A stretch of DNA of 64,000 nucleotides from Lactobacillus sp. CBA3605 (GTDB taxonomy: Bacteria; Bacillota; Bacilli; Lactobacillales; Lactobacillaceae). The DNA lies in assembly GCF_002970915.1 (NCBI RefSeq), contig NZ_CP027190.1, positions 186,001 through 250,000 of the forward strand. Reading direction: 5' to 3'. The position numbers and the translations under genes were made by a program. Each line of letters begins with the position of its first letter. Within the stretch, counting starts at the first letter, position 1. The notes below the pieces were generated by a model, which had not been told where the DNA came from, ran no database searches, and worked only from the letters and a program-made list of their open reading frames with translations. This document shows positions 1 through 8,992 of this stretch, piece after piece.

Positions 1-437
1 ATCTTTTTATTCACGATATGGTTTAACAACGTCGATTTTCCAACGTTAGGAATGCCCACACAAACCGCACGAATTGGCCGGTTAGTAATTCCGCGCGCCG
101 CAATGTTGGCTAATTTGTCGGCTAGCATCGTGGTTGCCGCTTGGGTAATTTGCTTGCCCGTCAACCGGTTACGAGAATCAATCGCAATCGCCGTTTGACC
201 TTGCGCCTCATAATGGGCGACCCAATCAGCGGTTTTTTGCGGATCGGCCAAATCTTTTTTTGTCATAATTAATAAATGGGGCTTGCTTTGAATTACTTTC
301 TCAATATCAGGATTCCGCGATGCCTCTGGAATTCGCGCATCTACTAACTCGAACACGATATCCACTAAATGCAAATTATCTTGAATTTGATGGATGGCTT
401 TTGCCATATGTCCGGGATACCATTGAATATTTGCCAT
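1..437 (-). CDS. rbgA: Ribosome biogenesis GTPase RbgA (YlqF), 3' end cut by window edge
   Basis: Circularly permuted GTPase needed for late assembly of the 50S subunit. About 145 N-terminal residues are visible. The start MANIQWYPGHMAKA is the typical RbgA opening and has a GAGAGGAAG ribosome-binding site upstream. The G4 motif TKKD (about residues 59-62) comes before the G1 loop GIPNVGKS (128-135), the permuted order that defines this family. The rest of the protein lies beyond base 1. It follows the S41 protease gene but is separated from it by a terminator at 545-577, so it probably has its own promoter. Identification is firm; the missing C-terminal part cannot be judged. Confidence 0.93.
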   Translation of the reverse strand, partial: MANIQWYPGHMAKAIHQIQDNLHLVDIVFELVDARIPEASRNPDIEKVIQSKPHLLIMTKKDLADPQKTADWVAHYEAQGQTAIAIDSRNRLTGKQITQAATTMLADKLANIAARGITNRPIRAVCVGIPNVGKSTLLNHIVNKK

Positions 438-544
438 AATAAGCGCTTCCTCTCATGCCGTTTAACACGGTGGTCTGCTTTAGTCACTATGCTCCATCAT
501 ACCGATATTCCGCTAAAAACGCCAGCTTAAACGCATTACAACGC

Positions 545-577
545 ACAAAAAAGCACTCAGCAGAAACACTGAGTGCT
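545..577 (-). terminator. Intrinsic terminator after the S41 protease gene
   Basis: A 9-bp perfect stem (AGCACTCAG at 552-560 with CTGAGTGCT at 569-577) and an 8-base loop, followed in the minus direction by a T-run (A-run 546-552 on the plus strand). It ends the lipase-ypmS-yozE-protease transcript. Confidence 0.85.
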
Positions 578-590
578 CACTTGATCATGT

Positions 591-2090
591 TTAGTCTGAC
601 ATTAACTTAAGTGCAGCATTGTATGCCCGATCATTGTCACTAATTTTAGTTGCTAATTCGGTTTCCAACTTACTTAAAGTCGTCTTATCAACGGTCCCAG
701 TCGGCTTCAACTTAGCGTGCTTTTGATATTGTTTAACCGCATTGGTTGTGGTGGCACCAAAGTAGCCGTTCGCTGAATCCTTAAAGTAGCCTAAGGCCTT
801 TAGATAAGCTTGCAACGTCTTCACGTTATCGTTCACCTGGTCAGTCTTTAAGTCGGCTAATTTGCTAATAACAGTCAAACTAGCATAACTTGGCTCACTC
901 GCCTTAACATCCGGTGTTAACCCGGTCTTGTTAATCCAAGTCCCATTAGGTGTCAGCCACTTGGCCACGGTAATCTTCATCTCAGTCTTATCACTAAAGG
1001 TGCTGACCGTTTGAACGGTCCCTTTCCCATATGACTGTGAGCCCACTAACTTCACGCCAGCAGATTGCTGCAATGCCGCTGAGAAAATCTCGGCCGCCGA
1101 AGCACTCCCGCCATCAATCAATACCGTGGTTGGCTTAGTCTCTTTATAACCACCGTCATATTTCTTGCCGGCCACATACTTTTCAGCCTGCGTACCGCGC
1201 GTTTGAACTTGCATGATCGTCTTGCCGTTCTTGACAAACATCGATGCCATCTTCAAAGCGGCGGTCATTAAGCCACCAGGATTCCCACGCATATCAATTA
1301 CGAGTTTCTTAGCACCTTTTTTATCGAGTGCTTTTAAAGCCGTCTTAAATTCTTTGGCCGTATTCGTTGAAAAGGTTGAAACGGTCACATAACCAATCTT
1401 TTTGTCCCCACCAACAAGCTTATAATTCACAGTTGTCACCGGAATTTTAGCCCGCTTCAAGGTCACCGTAAAGGTCTTACCACTACGGTCAATGACCAAC
1501 TTAACGGTGGTGCCAACCTTACCACGCATTAAGTTCACTGCTTGCGTTAAAGTTTTACCCGCAATTGACTTGCCATTCACGGACTTGATAACATCCTTAG
1601 GTTTTAAACCGGCCTTTTTCGCTGGCGTGCCCGCAATTGGAGAAATAATCTGGACATAGTTCCCAGATTTCTGAACTTGAGCACCAATCCCTGAAAATGA
1701 ACTGTCGATAGTATCATTCAAGCTTTCAGTCTCGCTCTTATCCATATATTCAGAGAATTTATCACCAAGGGAACTGACCATCCCATTAATCGCCCCATTC
1801 GCCAATTTATTGGCATTAACCGGTTGATAATAGTTATCACTGATGGTTGCATAGACTGATTGAATCTTCTTCATGGCCTGACTCGTCTGTTGCATACTAG
1901 CAATTTGTTGGTTAACTGCTCGGCCTAAGACCCAGTACGTCCCACCAATCCCAATGCCTAAAGCCACCACAATTGAAATCACATACGTCCATAGACCCAC
2001 GCGCCGTTTCGGTCGTTGTTGGTGTGACTTCAGGTGTGAATTGACCTTTTTTTTGGAGGTCGTCTTTGTTTGCTTTGGTTCTTTTGGCAT
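591..2090 (-). CDS. S41 family C-terminal processing protease (CtpA-like) with peptidoglycan-binding domain
   Basis: Membrane-anchored serine protease of 499 residues that acts outside the cell. A basic N-terminus is followed by one membrane segment (about 33-55), a PDZ domain (about 125-210), the S41 core, and a C-terminal peptidoglycan-binding domain (about 425-475). The catalytic pair is visible: Ser329 in GGSASAAE and Lys356 in SYGKGTVQ. The start at 2090 has a GGAAAGAGG site. It is the last gene of an envelope operon with the lipase, YpmS and YozE, and is followed by a terminator. The PG-binding domain suggests that it is held at the wall. Substrates are not known from sequence. Confidence 0.93.
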   Translation of the reverse strand: MPKEPKQTKTTSKKKVNSHLKSHQQRPKRRVGLWTYVISIVVALGIGIGGTYWVLGRAVNQQIASMQQTSQAMKKIQSVYATISDNYYQPVNANKLANGAINGMVSSLGDKFSEYMDKSETESLNDTIDSSFSGIGAQVQKSGNYVQIISPIAGTPAKKAGLKPKDVIKSVNGKSIAGKTLTQAVNLMRGKVGTTVKLVIDRSGKTFTVTLKRAKIPVTTVNYKLVGGDKKIGYVTVSTFSTNTAKEFKTALKALDKKGAKKLVIDMRGNPGGLMTAALKMASMFVKNGKTIMQVQTRGTQAEKYVAGKKYDGGYKETKPTTVLIDGGSASAAEIFSAALQQSAGVKLVGSQSYGKGTVQTVSTFSDKTEMKITVAKWLTPNGTWINKTGLTPDVKASEPSYASLTVISKLADLKTDQVNDNVKTLQAYLKALGYFKDSANGYFGATTTNAVKQYQKHAKLKPTGTVDKTTLSKLETELATKISDNDRAYNAALKLMSD

Positions 2091-2120
2091 GCCAAAAATC
2101 CTCTTTCCTTGCTAAATCAG

Positions 2121-2342
2121 TTAGGCTTCACTGGCTAAATAAGCTTGCCAAGCATCATCGAAAATAGTCATCGATGGTAAATAGCCTGCATTTAACTCTA
2201 AATACTGTGAAACTTCATGAAAATCCTTACCCTGTTTTGGAAACGATTGATCAAAAAACGCATTATTTGCGAATTCAGCAATTGATTCGGTACTATCAGG
2301 GTTTCGCTGCGTCATTAAATATTGATAAAATGTTCTATGCAT
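2121..2342 (-). CDS. YozE family protein (UPF0346)
   Basis: Small soluble protein of 73 residues with the aromatic, acidic opening typical of the YozE SAM-like fold family ([17 protein letters not shown]). The family is common in Bacillales and Lactobacillales and has no assigned role. It sits between ypmS and the S41 protease gene with short gaps (12 and 30 bases), so it is almost surely co-transcribed. No signal peptide or membrane segment is visible. Confidence 0.85.
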   Translation of the reverse strand: MHRTFYQYLMTQRNPDSTESIAEFANNAFFDQSFPKQGKDFHEVSQYLELNAGYLPSMTIFDDAWQAYLASEA

Positions 2343-2354
2343 GAGATCGCCTCA

Positions 2355-2996
2355 CTAATCATTACTTTGTGGAATATGCATCTTGAAATTAAAGGTATTG
2401 GCCTTTAAATCTAACTTATCAACGCTATACCGCACATCATTTTTGCCGACTAGCTTATTCAAATACAAGTTAATCGTCTTATGCTTGGCACTTAATTGAA
2501 CCCAACTTGGAATTTTATAATTATTATTAATGTAATTAATCACAAAGCTAATTGGAATTGACATTGTACCGACCGATAATCGCGTCGCCTTTAGCGAGAT
2601 ATTACCATTATCAATGACACTCGGTTGCATGGTAATTACAAATGAAATATTTTGTCCGAGGACCTGCGTTGTCCCTAATAAATAGGCTGCATCCGCGCGG
2701 ACCACAAACTTATATTTCAAATCCTGGCCTTTTTGCACATCTGCCAAATAATAAGCTGCCAATGCATTCAATTGTTGCCGATTCATCTTGATTGGGACAC
2801 TAGCCGCACTCGTACTCGTCTTAGTATTGACCGTCGCCGTTTCACTGGGTGACCGTAATACTTGCGTCCCCGCATACAGCCCTAATCCTAGAATCAAAGC
2901 AATCAAGATAATGGCAATCCATTTCCAAAGATTAATGGGACCCCGAGGATCCTTGGGACTCGGAGTCTTTTTTTGTGTTCGTTGTTCTTCACGCAT
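2355..2996 (-). CDS. YpmS family membrane-anchored protein (DUF2140)
   Basis: Protein of 213 residues with a short basic cytoplasmic tail, one membrane segment (about 24-46) and an extracellular domain, a shape typical of YpmS/DUF2140. It lies directly after the SGNH lipase gene (13-base gap), the same pairing as ypmR-ypmS in Bacillus subtilis, which suggests a shared envelope job. Function is unknown; no enzymatic motif is visible. Confidence 0.85.
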   Translation of the reverse strand: MREEQRTQKKTPSPKDPRGPINLWKWIAIILIALILGLGLYAGTQVLRSPSETATVNTKTSTSAASVPIKMNRQQLNALAAYYLADVQKGQDLKYKFVVRADAAYLLGTTQVLGQNISFVITMQPSVIDNGNISLKATRLSVGTMSIPISFVINYINNNYKIPSWVQLSAKHKTINLYLNKLVGKNDVRYSVDKLDLKANTFNFKMHIPQSND

Positions 2997-3009
2997 CCGT
3001 GCGTCCCCC

Positions 3010-3954
3010 TTACTTTTTAATTAACCAGGCTGGATGAGCAACCATGGTTTGATATAACTTATTGGTAAACACTTGATACCCCCGCTGATTAGGGTGGAAA
3101 TTATCACTTTTAGAAATCAAACGATTGGCTTTAGACTTGGCATTTAAAGCCGTTCCCAGCGCCGTTGAATTCGTAATTTTAGTTAAATCCGTATTTGTGG
3201 AAGCCTTCTTCAGCCGACTAATTTGGGCAGCAGTAGTGTACTGACCGTGCGACATGGTAGTATTAATATCCATGAAATAAGTCTTTTGATAGTGACTGAT
3301 CGTCGTTTGGGTCTGATCATTCCACTGGCTGACATATTGCGTAATCGCCGTGACATTCGGAAAGTTCACGTAAATTGGATTGTAAATACTAAAGACAAAA
3401 ATTGAGGCCTGTTGATTCAACCCTTGCAACTTATTGAATAGTTTTGTTAGTTTGTTGGCATAAGTCGTTTGGGCCGTCGCCACCGTGGTATTATTTTTTG
3501 CCGTATTATTGGATGTAATCGAACCTTCCAAAGTTTGTAACAAATCATTGCCCCCAACTGTGACAGTAATCACATCGGCAGCCGCAATTTTTTGCTGCAA
3601 CGACTTAGATTTATTGATTCGTGCTAAAATTTGATCACTACGATCACCCGACTTACCTGCATTGGTCGTCGTTACGGTCAAATTTTGCCGTTTCGTCAAC
3701 GTCTTTTTTATTTGGCCAACGTAACCGCCCTCGGCTTCGTCACCCACACCTTCAGTTAATGAATCACCCACTGCGACTAACTTAATTTTAGTTTTATGCG
3801 CCACTTTTTTCTTAACTGATGACGCCGTCGTAGCAGTTTTGGACGTTGTAGTGGTCGTCGTGCGATGAAGGCCTCGGTTTAAACCCCAAAAAACGCCTCC
3901 GGCTAAAATGACAACAACCAACGCCACTTTAACAACTTCCCATATTTTCCGCAT
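3010..3954 (-). CDS. SGNH/GDSL-family lipase or esterase (YpmR-like)
   Basis: Exported or membrane-anchored hydrolase of 314 residues. A membrane segment (about 8-26) is followed by a Thr/Ser-rich linker (31-47) and an SGNH fold. Block I is GDSLTEG with nucleophile Ser65; block III is GGND (134-137); the Asp/His pair is at about Asp284 and His287 (DNFHP). It is the first gene of the four-gene operon that ends at 591. The substrate cannot be deduced; acyl esters of lipids or wall polymers are likely for this family. Confidence 0.88.
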   Translation of the reverse strand: MRKIWEVVKVALVVVILAGGVFWGLNRGLHRTTTTTTSKTATTASSVKKKVAHKTKIKLVAVGDSLTEGVGDEAEGGYVGQIKKTLTKRQNLTVTTTNAGKSGDRSDQILARINKSKSLQQKIAAADVITVTVGGNDLLQTLEGSITSNNTAKNNTTVATAQTTYANKLTKLFNKLQGLNQQASIFVFSIYNPIYVNFPNVTAITQYVSQWNDQTQTTISHYQKTYFMDINTTMSHGQYTTAAQISRLKKASTNTDLTKITNSTALGTALNAKSKANRLISKSDNFHPNQRGYQVFTNKLYQTMVAHPAWLIKK

Positions 3955-3989
3955 GCCGTTTTAGCACCCTTTCTTTAATCATTTTAAGC

Positions 3990-4013
3990 AAAAAGGACGC
4001 CACAATTGCGTCC
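3990..4013 (-). terminator. Intrinsic terminator after degV
   Basis: GGACGC (3995-4000) pairs with GCGTCC (4008-4013); the minus-strand RNA continues into five U (A-run 3990-3994). It separates degV from the lipase operon. Confidence 0.75.
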
Positions 4014-4020
4014 CATCTGC

Positions 4021-4872
4021 TTAAACTAAGGTCTGCGTGTGGTATTCCACTGCAAACGCACCTGGACCACCATGGGTCGCAATAATCGGTACGGTTGGTT
4101 GCACACTAACCTTCAAGCTTGGAATAGCCGCTTGCAGGCGTTCCCGATAAGTCTCCACCCGTTCTGTGGCGCCAACATGTGAAATGGCGACTTCGACAAC
4201 ATTCGGGGTCTGAATAATATCTTCGATAACCTTATCAAAAAATTTATTAATCGCTTTAACGCCGCGACCTTTCATCTTAACGTCTAACGAACCATCATCA
4301 ACTTCTAACGCAATTTTGACATTCAGTAATGTACTGATAGCGCCTGTCAAACGACTAATACGCCCGCCAGCAACTAAATTATTGAGCGTCATCACGCCCA
4401 TGAATAATTTAGTGTGTGCTTGAGTGGCATGAACTTGAGCAACCACAGCAGCCTTATCCGCGCCAGTCTGCGCTAACTTAGCCGCATTTAAAACTTGAAA
4501 TGCCATTGCCCGATCAGTGGTACGTGCATCAATCACGGTCACATCGGTTTTGGTAATTGAAGCCGCCTGTTCCGCCGTGTGCACGGTCCCCGAAATAGCT
4601 TCCAACATGTTGATACAAACCACACTAGCACCATCTGCACCGAGACGATCAAAAGTTTCGATGAACGTTCCTAAAGCTGGTTGACTCGTTTTAGGCAGTG
4701 ATTTAGCGCTCGCCATTTTTTGAATGAACTCGTCACGCGTAATAGTTTCATCTTCAACATAAATTGTGCCATCGATCATGACGGACAACGGAATCACGGT
4801 AATATCGTATTTTTGAATCTCGGCATCTGTTAAATTTGCCGAAGAATCGGTCACAATCTTGATTTTCGTCAT
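4021..4872 (-). CDS. DegV family fatty-acid-binding protein (FakB-like)
   Basis: DegV/FakB proteins hold one fatty acid and, with the kinase FakA, supply acyl phosphate for phospholipid synthesis. The 283 residues cover the whole family length. The opening IKIVTDSSANL, the segment SLPKTSQPALGTF (ligand-pocket loop) and the GGRISRLTGA stretch are typical. It is transcribed alone: an extended -10 promoter lies upstream (4936-4964), an inverted repeat lies just downstream of that promoter, and a terminator follows. Which fatty acid it binds, and whether it works with FakA, cannot be told from the sequence. Confidence 0.9.
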   Translation of the reverse strand: MTKIKIVTDSSANLTDAEIQKYDITVIPLSVMIDGTIYVEDETITRDEFIQKMASAKSLPKTSQPALGTFIETFDRLGADGASVVCINMLEAISGTVHTAEQAASITKTDVTVIDARTTDRAMAFQVLNAAKLAQTGADKAAVVAQVHATQAHTKLFMGVMTLNNLVAGGRISRLTGAISTLLNVKIALEVDDGSLDVKMKGRGVKAINKFFDKVIEDIIQTPNVVEVAISHVGATERVETYRERLQAAIPSLKVSVQPTVPIIATHGGPGAFAVEYHTQTLV

Positions 4873-4894
4873 ACTTTGCCACGCTTTCTTATAC

Positions 4895-4920
4895 TTGTAA
4901 TGGTTACAATACCGTTACAA
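4895..4920 (-). promoter_or_regulatory. Inverted/direct repeat, probable operator in the degV leader
   Basis: TTGTAA (4895-4900) and TTACAA (4904-4909) form a perfect 6-3-6 inverted repeat, and a second TTACAA lies at 4915-4920, 11 bases from the previous copy. All three half-sites sit just downstream of the predicted degV transcription start, a common repressor position. The regulator is not identified. Confidence 0.5.
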
Positions 4921-4935
4921 TAAATTAATGCTTTT

Positions 4936-4964
4936 AGTATAGCAGAAATAGCGCCGTGTTTCAC
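4936..4964 (-). promoter_or_regulatory. Predicted sigma-A promoter of degV
   Basis: In the minus direction: GTGAAA (4964-4959), 17-base spacer, TATACT (4941-4936) preceded by TGC (extended -10). The start of transcription would be near 4929. Confidence 0.6.
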
Positions 4965-4966
4965 GG

Positions 4967-5467
4967 TTACTTATCGAATCTCCGCCGGTTAAACTCATCA
5001 AAACTAAAGGTGTAAGGTGTCTCAGCAGTTGCAACCCCCGGGGTTTGCGCGGTTAACTGCCACTGCGTATAATCGATTGCCGGCATCCATGTATCACCAG
5101 TAAAATCCTGGTTGATCATCGTTCGGTACAAACGATCAGCTCGTGGTAAAACCGCTTCAAAAACGGTGCTACCACCAATCACGAACACTAATTCATCCGG
5201 ATGTTGCGCATTCAACGCCCATAAGTCATCAAGCTGTTTGAATTGCTGAACGCCCGCTGGTAAGGTGAGCGGTTGATGCGATAACACAATATTTTGCCGA
5301 CGTGGTAGCGGTCGTTTAAAACCCGCAAAAGTTTTACGTCCCATGACAATCGGATGATTCAAAGTCAACGCCTTAAAGCGTTTGAGATCAGCTGGCAAAT
5401 GCCAGGGTAATTGCCCATCCTTGCCAATTACGCCATTGGCCGCTTGGGCCCAAATTAAAGCTAGCAT
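4967..5467 (-). CDS. dfrA: Dihydrofolate reductase
   Basis: Reduces dihydrofolate to tetrahydrofolate with NADPH, restoring the cofactor used up by ThyA. The 166 residues match the usual length. Recognisable parts are the opening IWAQAANGVIGKDGQLPWHLP, with the Met20-type loop and substrate-binding region, VMGRKTF, and FVIGGS (NADPH binding). It follows thyA with an 11-base gap, the usual folate/dTMP pairing. No strong terminator is visible between its stop and the degV promoter. Confidence 0.96.
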   Translation of the reverse strand: MLALIWAQAANGVIGKDGQLPWHLPADLKRFKALTLNHPIVMGRKTFAGFKRPLPRRQNIVLSHQPLTLPAGVQQFKQLDDLWALNAQHPDELVFVIGGSTVFEAVLPRADRLYRTMINQDFTGDTWMPAIDYTQWQLTAQTPGVATAETPYTFSFDEFNRRRFDK

Positions 5468-5478
5468 CGTGGTCCCTC

Positions 5479-6429
5479 CTAAATTGCAACTGGCGCTTTA
5501 ATCGCCGGTGCGGGGTCATAACCAACTAACTGAATATCTTGCATTTGATAATCAAAAATACTTTCAGGATGACCACTCAATTGTAACTGTGGCGCTGGTT
5601 TTGGCGTTCGGGTTAACTGTAGCTTGATTTGATCTAAATGATTAGTATACAGATGCGCATCCCCCAATGTATGCACGAATTCGCCGACCTGTAAACCAGT
5701 CGCCTGGGCGACCAAGTGCGTTAGTAACGCATAACTTGCAATGTTAAAGGGAACCCCTAAAAAGACATCGCCGGAACGCTGATAAAGTTGACAACTTAAC
5801 TTGCCATCCGCCACGTAAAATTGAAATAACGTGTGACACGGTGGTAAGGCCATGCTAGGCACATCTTCTGGATTCCAAGCCGATACAATGAGCCGCCGTG
5901 AGTCCGGATGGGTTTTAATCATCTCAATAACATTGGCAATCTGATCAATTGTCGAGCCCGTCCGGGTCTGCCAATGACGCCACTGAGCACCATAGACGTC
6001 GCCTAAATTCCCATACTGCGCTGCAAACTGATTATCCGCTAAAATTTGCTGGTCAAAAGCGTGCATTTGTGCTTGATAAATTGACTTGAAATCTGGATCT
6101 GTTAATCGCCGATGTTCAAAATTAGTCATATCCGGACCCGTGTAGGCTGGACTCGTCACCCAATTTTTAAACGCCCATTCGTCCCAAATGTGGTTATGAT
6201 GTTGCAGCAAATATTGAATATTCGTATCACCGTGTAAAAACCACAAGAGTTCACTTTTAATCAAGCCAAAGGGAACTTTTTTGGTCGTTAATAACGGAAA
6301 TCCTGCGGCTAAATCAAAGCGCATTTGATAACCAAACAGACTATAGGTTCCAGTCCCAGTCCGATCATCTTTATAAGTCCCATGTGCTAAAATATCGCGT
6401 GCTAAGTTTAAATAACTATCCTCTAACAT
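5479..6429 (-). CDS. thyA: Thymidylate synthase
   Basis: Makes dTMP from dUMP and methylene-tetrahydrofolate. The frame is open upstream to 6456, but the ATG at 6429 is chosen: an AAAGGA site lies 8 bases before it, and it gives 316 residues with the catalytic Cys in LPPCHT at position 198, the same length and numbering as the Lactobacillus casei enzyme. It also carries the family insert between about residues 85 and 140. The upstream neighbour is the ABC-F gene (13-base gap) and the downstream one is dfrA. Confidence 0.96.
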   Translation of the reverse strand: MLEDSYLNLARDILAHGTYKDDRTGTGTYSLFGYQMRFDLAAGFPLLTTKKVPFGLIKSELLWFLHGDTNIQYLLQHHNHIWDEWAFKNWVTSPAYTGPDMTNFEHRRLTDPDFKSIYQAQMHAFDQQILADNQFAAQYGNLGDVYGAQWRHWQTRTGSTIDQIANVIEMIKTHPDSRRLIVSAWNPEDVPSMALPPCHTLFQFYVADGKLSCQLYQRSGDVFLGVPFNIASYALLTHLVAQATGLQVGEFVHTLGDAHLYTNHLDQIKLQLTRTPKPAPQLQLSGHPESIFDYQMQDIQLVGYDPAPAIKAPVAI

Positions 6430-6442
6430 TGCCGCCATCCTT

Positions 6443-8335
6443 TCATGCCTCAGCATATTGGCTTAAATAATCCCACCGATCCATCTGTTCATCAATTGTT
6501 TGCTCCGTCATCGTTAATTCTTTTTGTAACTCTGCTAATTGCCCGTAATCACTTGCATGGTCCGCCATGGCTTGTTCAATTTCAGTTTTATGACTATCCA
6601 GCGTTTCAATCTTACCCTCAATTTTTTCATACTCTAATTGTTCAGCATACGTTAACTTTACTTTAGTTTTGGGTTTAGTTGTGGCCGTCGAGGCAACCGG
6701 CGTCGTTTTGACTGCCGAATTAGCTGGCTTCGAAACTGTTTTTTGATCTTTTAAGTAACTTGAGAAACGTCCGGCATAGCGGTCAATCTTGCCATTACCA
6801 TCAAAAATCAACAATTCAGTGCCGACTTTATCCAAGAAATAACGATCATGTGAGACGGTAATGACCGTTCCTGCAAACGAGGCAAGATAATTTTCAAGCA
6901 CCGTCAATGTCCCAATATCCAAGTCATTAGTTGGTTCATCGAGTAATAACACATTCGGTTGCTGCATCAATAATTTCAATAGATACAACCGACGCTTTTC
7001 ACCACCTGAAAGCTTTCGAATCAGTGTCCCGTGCATGGCTCGTGGAAAAAGAAACTCTTCTAATAGTTCGGTCACTGAAACCCGTTCACCTTGCTTATTA
7101 AGCACGTTTTCTCCAACATCTTGCAAGTAATTGATCATCCGTTTATCACCTGGAATGGGTTCCGTCTGCTGGGTATAATAACCTAGCTTGACAGTTTCCC
7201 CAATCGTCACGGTTCCCGAATCTAACGGTAAGCGTCCCGCAATCACATTGAGTAAGCTGGATTTTCCTGCACCATTCAAGCCGGTGATACCAATGCGGTC
7301 ATTAGCTTGAATCAAGATCGAGAAATCTTTTAAAATCGTCTGCTGATCAAATTTCAAGTTGGCCGCTTTAACTTCAATAACCTTTTTCCCTAACCGTTGT
7401 TGTCCTAACGAAATATCGACATCATCATCCACTTGTAAGGTGTTCAGATTATCCTTTAAATCATTAAACCGGTTAATCCGGCCTTGTTGCTTGGTACTTC
7501 GGGCCGGTGCCCCTGCACGCATCCAAGCTAATTCTTGTTTGTAAAGCTGCTGTTGCTTATGTTCTGCAGTCACATCACGGGCCACCCGTTCGGCTTTAGC
7601 TTGCACATAATCTTGATAGTTCCCGGTATACTTATAAAGTGACCCAAAAGACAATTCAAACATCTGATTAGCCACTTGGTCCAAGAAGTACCGATCATGT
7701 GTCACTACCATTAAAGCCCCTTTATAGGCGGATAAATAGGCTTCTAACCATTCAATCGAATCAAAATCCAAATGGTTGGTTGGTTCATCAAGCAATAATA
7801 AATCAGGCGACTGAATTAACACCTGTGCGAGACCCACCCGTTTACGTTGCCCACCGGACATGGTCTTCACTACCTGTGTTAGATCCGTAATGTGCAATTG
7901 TGTTAAGATGGTTTTTACATCGTTTTCGGTTGTCCAAGCATCGGCTTGATTCATCTTTGTTTCGGCATCTAAATAGGCCTGCTGCGCAGTAGAATCTTCT
8001 GGCGTTTGCCCATAAGCAGCTAAGGTCGCTTCGTAATGTCGAATCGTTTTAAAAATCTGTTGACTCCCAGCAAGCACGGCATCTAAGGCCGTCAAGTTTT
8101 CATCTAACTCTGGTTGCTGCTTTAAATAACCAATTTCATAATTTTTGGGCTGGACTAATTGACCAGCTTCTGGTGCAGTGATTCCAGCTAAGACATCTAA
8201 TAAACTCGTCTTACCAGAACCATTGACGCCAATCACGCCAATCCGATCATGTTCATTAATGATAAATGAAATATCATCAAATAACGTTTTCTCACCATAA
8301 GTTCGGGTCAGATTTTCTGCTCTCAATGTTTGCAT
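6443..8335 (-). CDS. ABC-F family ATP-binding protein (Uup/YfmR type)
   Basis: Duplicated ATPase without membrane segments, 630 residues; this family acts on stalled or specialised ribosomes rather than in transport. The first cassette has Walker A GVNGSGKT (36-43), signature MSGGQ and DEPTNHLD; the second has [16 protein letters not shown] and DEPTNDLD. The inter-domain linker and a C-terminal coiled coil after a Thr/Lys/Ala linker (about 565-630) point to the Uup/YfmR branch rather than to antibiotic-resistance ABC-F proteins. It is the probable first gene of the transcript with thyA and dfrA. The exact ribosomal role is not fixed by sequence. Confidence 0.88.
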   Translation of the reverse strand: MQTLRAENLTRTYGEKTLFDDISFIINEHDRIGVIGVNGSGKTSLLDVLAGITAPEAGQLVQPKNYEIGYLKQQPELDENLTALDAVLAGSQQIFKTIRHYEATLAAYGQTPEDSTAQQAYLDAETKMNQADAWTTENDVKTILTQLHITDLTQVVKTMSGGQRKRVGLAQVLIQSPDLLLLDEPTNHLDFDSIEWLEAYLSAYKGALMVVTHDRYFLDQVANQMFELSFGSLYKYTGNYQDYVQAKAERVARDVTAEHKQQQLYKQELAWMRAGAPARSTKQQGRINRFNDLKDNLNTLQVDDDVDISLGQQRLGKKVIEVKAANLKFDQQTILKDFSILIQANDRIGITGLNGAGKSSLLNVIAGRLPLDSGTVTIGETVKLGYYTQQTEPIPGDKRMINYLQDVGENVLNKQGERVSVTELLEEFLFPRAMHGTLIRKLSGGEKRRLYLLKLLMQQPNVLLLDEPTNDLDIGTLTVLENYLASFAGTVITVSHDRYFLDKVGTELLIFDGNGKIDRYAGRFSSYLKDQKTVSKPANSAVKTTPVASTATTKPKTKVKLTYAEQLEYEKIEGKIETLDSHKTEIEQAMADHASDYGQLAELQKELTMTEQTIDEQMDRWDYLSQYAEA

Positions 8336-8432
8336 TCTTACAAACCACCCTTTTTTACATCATTAAACTCTATCTTAGCTAGAAATCTGCCAAAACACAA
8401 CTAACAAACATGGTCATTCGCTGTTTATCGAC

Positions 8433-8465
8433 AAAAAAACTTCTAGCCCTCAAGACTAGAAGTTT
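8433..8465 (-). terminator. Intrinsic terminator after the 150-residue gene
   Basis: AAACTTCTAG (8437-8446) pairs with CTAGAAGTTT (8456-8465), and the minus-strand RNA runs into a U-tract (A-run 8433-8439). It separates the unknown gene from the ABC-F gene. Confidence 0.82.
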
Positions 8466-8479
8466 CAGCTAACTTTTAA

Positions 8480-8932
8480 TTATTTTTGATCACCATAAAC
8501 ATCTAAAACAGTGTTTTCAGCGTCAACAACTAAATGTAACGACCCATTTGCAGATAATGAACTGGTTTGATAAACATTATCCAACCCGTCAACATCTTTC
8601 GCTTTGAATGGCAAGTAAACTTGTTCACTGCCGCGTTCGTCACCAAACAAGATATCCACTTTCTCAATATCTTGGAAATGTGTCACCCGTTCAAACATCC
8701 CACTGGTTACCGAAGCTAAGTGCGTGGTGTCGGGATCAACTGCATCGGCATCCGGTTCAAATTCAGCCTTGAATGACTTGCAAGGATGAATAATTGTCAT
8801 TTTGCCACCTTTAATCCGACCATAACTCGTGGTTACTCGGCTAATCCAAAGATCAGAAATGTCCTTGTGGTTAACAACCCAAGTATCCCCGTTCCGAAAA
8901 TAAAACTTTAACGCTTCTAATGCTCTATCCAT
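8480..8932 (-). CDS. Hypothetical protein, 150 residues
   Basis: I do not recognise this protein. It is a soluble, acidic polypeptide with no signal peptide or membrane segment; it opens MDRALEALKFYFRNGDTWVV and is rich in alternating hydrophobic and charged residues, suggesting a beta-rich fold. The frame is clean and the codon use resembles its neighbours. It lies between cca (60-base gap) and the ABC-F gene and ends in its own terminator, so it may be read from the dapB-cca transcript. A housekeeping-linked Lactobacillales protein of unknown function is the safest description. Confidence 0.75.
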   Translation of the reverse strand: MDRALEALKFYFRNGDTWVVNHKDISDLWISRVTTSYGRIKGGKMTIIHPCKSFKAEFEPDADAVDPDTTHLASVTSGMFERVTHFQDIEKVDILFGDERGSEQVYLPFKAKDVDGLDNVYQTSSLSANGSLHLVVDAENTVLDVYGDQK

Positions 8933-8992
8933 TTTCGATCACCTCATTGAAGAATTAGTTCCACTTCAATCCTAACAGATTAACAGAAAATA

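Noticed and set aside
4951..4966. CCGTG...CACGG hairpin at the end of dfrA as a terminator
   Set aside because: Only five base pairs and no U-run in the minus direction; it overlaps the degV -35 region.
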